DNA from: Acidobacteriota bacterium
GTDB taxonomy: Bacteria; Acidobacteriota; Thermoanaerobaculia; Multivoradales; SZUA-115
Direction of reading: 5' to 3'
Length of the DNA stretch: 34,292 nt
Assembly: GCA_024277255.1 (NCBI GenBank)
Contig: JAJRVQ010000015.1
Coordinates: forward strand, 1 to 34,292
The notes under the pieces were generated by a model. It did not search any database. It had not been told where the DNA came from and worked only from the letters and a program-made list of their open reading frames with translations. Of this stretch, positions 32,684-34,292 are shown piece after piece. Made by a program: the position numbers and the translations under genes. The first letter of the stretch is position 1, and each line of letters starts with the position of its first letter.

Positions 32684-32712
32684 ACTGGGAGCGCAGGCGT
32701 CCCGCCTGCATC
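32684..32712 (-). repeat. Fragment of the dispersed repeat, inverted
   Basis: This 29-base stretch is the reverse complement of the internal hairpin part of the element at 32224-32377 (GATGCAGGCG and on to CTCCCAGT), with a single mismatch in the hairpin loop. Flanks do not match the element. Confidence 0.7.
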
Positions 32713-32781
32713 GTCGGCAGATTCAATATCCGAAAGTCGTTGCCATGCCGCCCCCGCCTATCGCCCAGGCAATCCCCCGCT

Positions 32782-32952
32782 TTCCCCTCCTGGGAATCTT
32801 CCCCCAAGCCGGAGGCTTGCCGGGCCGGTAGCCGGTGGTAAAGCGAGCCTCGGCGAGCAAGCCACCGGACAATCAAAGAAACAAAGAGGCAAGCTCCGGC
32901 AGGAGCGATAGAACACCGCGGCAAATGCCTGCGGAGACCATGGGGCGGCAAG
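32782..32952 (+). repeat. Long direct repeat, copy A
   Basis: Matches 33063-33232 over about 170 bases with a constant offset of 281 bases apart from small indels. Shared words include CCCAAGCCGGAGGCTTGCCG, GTAGCCGGTGGTAAAGCGAG and GCAGGAGCGATAGAACACCG. It contains small stem-loops (AAGCC-GGA-GGCTT). Confidence 0.85.
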
Positions 32953-33062
32953 TGCCGACAACCGGGAATTCCACCACCCCTGCCGGGGCTACGGGATTTC
33001 CTCGTTCGTATTCCGGTGGCTTGGTCGCTTGAGGCTCCCTACACCACCGGCTTCCATCCAAA

Positions 33063-33232
33063 TTCCCCTCCGGGGAACCTTCTCCCAAGCCGGAGGCTTG
33101 CCGGGTCGGTAGCCGGTGGTAAAGCGAGCCTCGGCGAGCAAGCCATCGGACAATCAAAGAAAAAGAGGCAAGCTCCGGCAGGAGCGATAGAACACCGCGG
33201 CAAGTGCCTGCGGTGACCCTGAGGCGGCAAGC
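33063..33232 (+). repeat. Long direct repeat, copy B
   Basis: Second copy of 32782-32952, same orientation, with scattered substitutions and a 1- to 2-base indel (AAAGAAACAAAG versus AAAGAAAAAG). No gene lies between the copies. Confidence 0.85.
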
Positions 33233-33412
33233 CCAACTCGCGGCCGACCATTTCCGCGGCCTCTCACCTGAAAACGAGCGATGGCCCAAAAAAACCTCTG
33301 CGAGCCTCTGCGTCTCCGCGCCTCTGCGTTAAAAATAGACATCTCCACCCCGAGAGTGATCTTGAACAACCCAGGTTTTTCCGCGCGCCTCTGACCTTCG
33401 CACTTTTTACCT

Positions 33413-33442
33413 TTGACCTTTTACTCGTTCCTCGCGTAAAAC
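33413..33442 (+). promoter_or_regulatory. Candidate promoter of the last gene
   Basis: TTGACC (33413-33418), an 18-base spacer and TAAAAC (33437-33442), 62 bases before the ATG at 33504. Confidence 0.3.
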
Positions 33443-33503
33443 AGTCTCCGTCCATACCCACGCCATCCGCGCGTAGACTCGATCCTCTCCCTTTCGATCC
33501 CCT

Positions 33504-34292
33504 ATGAAACAACTCAAACACGCCGTCATCGGCCTCGGCTGGTTCGGCGAAAAACACTGCGAAGTCCTCGCCGGCATCCCGCAGGTCGAACTGACCGGCA
33601 TCTGCACCCGCACCGAGTCGCGCCTCGGCGAAGTCGGCGACCGCTTCGGCGTGCCACCCGAAAAACGCCACACCGACTACCGCACGCTGCTCGCCGACCC
33701 CGACATCGAGTCCGTCAGCATCACCACCATGTGGGATCAGCACGTCGAACCCACCGTGGCCGCGCTCGAGGCGGGCAAGCACGTCTTTCTGGAAAAACCC
33801 ATGGCCTCCACCCTGGCCGACTGCGATACCATCGTCGCCGCCGCAAATGCCGCTACTGCCGCAGAGGCCGCCGGCCGCCATTTCATGGTCGGTCACATCT
33901 GCCGTTTCAACCCGCGCTACGCCGCCGCCAGACAGGCCATCGCCGACGGCAAAATCGGCCGCGTCATTTCCATGTACGCGCGCCGCAACCTGCCCGCCTG
34001 GGTGGGCGCCAGCGTGCTCGACAAGATCGGCCCCATCATCGGCGACGGCGTCCACGACACCGACCTGATGTTCTGGATGAGCGATTCCCGCGCCGTCAGC
34101 GCCTACGCCCAGACCGTACAAGTCCGCGAGCACGCCCACCCCGACCTCGGCCAGGTCATGTATCGACTGGAGAACGGCGCCAGTTGCATCCTCGAGTCCG
34201 TCTGGTGCCTGCCCGACACCACCTACTGGCCCGACCTCCGCGGCCAGGTCCGCGGCGCCCTGCGCGACGAGTTGGAGTATTTCGCCGACGGC
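33504..34292 (+). CDS. Gfo/Idh/MocA-family oxidoreductase (3' end outside the window)
   Basis: 263 residues from ATG 33504 to the end of the window, with no stop. The Rossmann fold begins MKQLKHAVIGLGWFGEKHCE and the signature EKP has Lys98; DGVHDTDLMFW with His184 is in the catalytic region of the C-terminal domain. Unlike the member at 17146, it has no Tat signal or any signal peptide, so it should be cytoplasmic. The family oxidises or reduces sugars such as inositol, glucose-fructose or other polyols with NAD(P); the substrate cannot be told. It lies alone behind the repeat island. Confidence 0.92.
   Translation, partial: MKQLKHAVIGLGWFGEKHCEVLAGIPQVELTGICTRTESRLGEVGDRFGVPPEKRHTDYRTLLADPDIESVSITTMWDQHVEPTVAALEAGKHVFLEKPMASTLADCDTIVAAANAATAAEAAGRHFMVGHICRFNPRYAAARQAIADGKIGRVISMYARRNLPAWVGASVLDKIGPIIGDGVHDTDLMFWMSDSRAVSAYAQTVQVREHAHPDLGQVMYRLENGASCILESVWCLPDTTYWPDLRGQVRGALRDELEYFADG

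Larger units (their letters stand above)
32118..33503. other. 1.4-kb gene-free island of repeats
   Basis: No reading frame here looks like a protein. The stretch holds a duplicated AGTGATGAGTGAA (32106-32118 and 32120-32132), GCGGCACAGGG units (32174-32208), a MITE-like element, an array of three hairpins, fragments of the dispersed repeat, and a long direct repeat. After the second repeat copy (33232) come CTCTGCG-type low-complexity words (33296-33330) and the upstream region of the last gene. Confidence 0.8.

Noticed and set aside
32390..32911. 173-codon plus-strand frame in the repeat island
   Set aside because: It runs through hairpins and a direct repeat and has the irregular composition of non-coding DNA.
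32118..33503. CRISPR array in the repeat-rich spacer
   Set aside because: The repeats are of different lengths, are not regularly spaced, have no unique spacers of similar size, and no cas gene is present.
33264..34139. 291-codon minus-strand frame over the last gene
   Set aside because: It is antisense to the Gfo/Idh/MocA gene, which has a clear fold signature; the C-terminal part runs through the low-complexity spacer.

Overview
The window is a GC-rich bacterial chromosome segment with dense, mostly short-spaced genes, no rRNA or tRNA genes that I can see, and one plasmid- and phage-free block of housekeeping and accessory functions. A Verrucomicrobiota member (or a near relative in the PVC group) fits best. 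This is inference from a Tat-exported Gfo/Idh/MocA oxidoreductase, a secreted two-domain NIPSNAP protein, a thioredoxin-fold protein with an SHD1-like tail, and many intergenic GC hairpins of the CCCCGAAGGGG and CAGGCGAGACGCCTG type. No marker gene here fixes the lineage.

Layout. 1-1860: the 3' end of a membrane protein, a dispersed repeat, and a PLP-dependent aromatic-amino-acid-type decarboxylase. 1912-6316: a bidirectional terminator, then on the minus strand EF-G (a stand-alone copy resembling the EF-G2/FusB type), pdxH and ffh. 6317-6823: repeat-rich spacer with one possible small gene. 6824-9806 (minus): exported cyclophilin, YgfZ-like folate-binding protein and a beta-hydroxyacid dehydrogenase (the last two overlap). 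9807-13643 (minus): metF, a membrane-anchored parvulin and an exported alpha/beta hydrolase in one run, followed by two tiny overlapping reading frames and a decayed kinase-like gene end. 13857-18462: a small PilZ-like protein, aspartate kinase, NIPSNAP protein, an ArsR regulator and a Tat-exported oxidoreductase. 18497-23256: GT-C-type membrane glycosyltransferase with two small genes, Xaa-Pro aminopeptidase, and the thioredoxin/SHD1 protein.

23411-31540 is the centrepiece: ten co-directional genes that encode an Mrp/Mbh-type cation/proton antiporter. Gene order E-F-G-DUF4040-(MbhE+B)-C-D matches my knowledge of the antiporter half of archaeal Mbh hydrogenase operons, but there is no hydrogenase module. 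Instead it adds two more ND5/NuoL-like subunits and an unrecognised two-helix protein. The three large subunits differ in their proton-channel residues: the first lacks the late-helix Lys, the third lacks the central Lys, and only the second has the full set. Riboflavin synthase overlaps the end of the operon.

32118-33503 is a 1.4-kb gene-free repeat island: a MITE-like element with perfect 18-bp terminal inverted repeats (related to the repeat at 214-348), a triplet of hairpins, and a 170-bp direct repeat. The window closes with the start of a second, cytoplasmic-type Gfo/Idh/MocA oxidoreductase.
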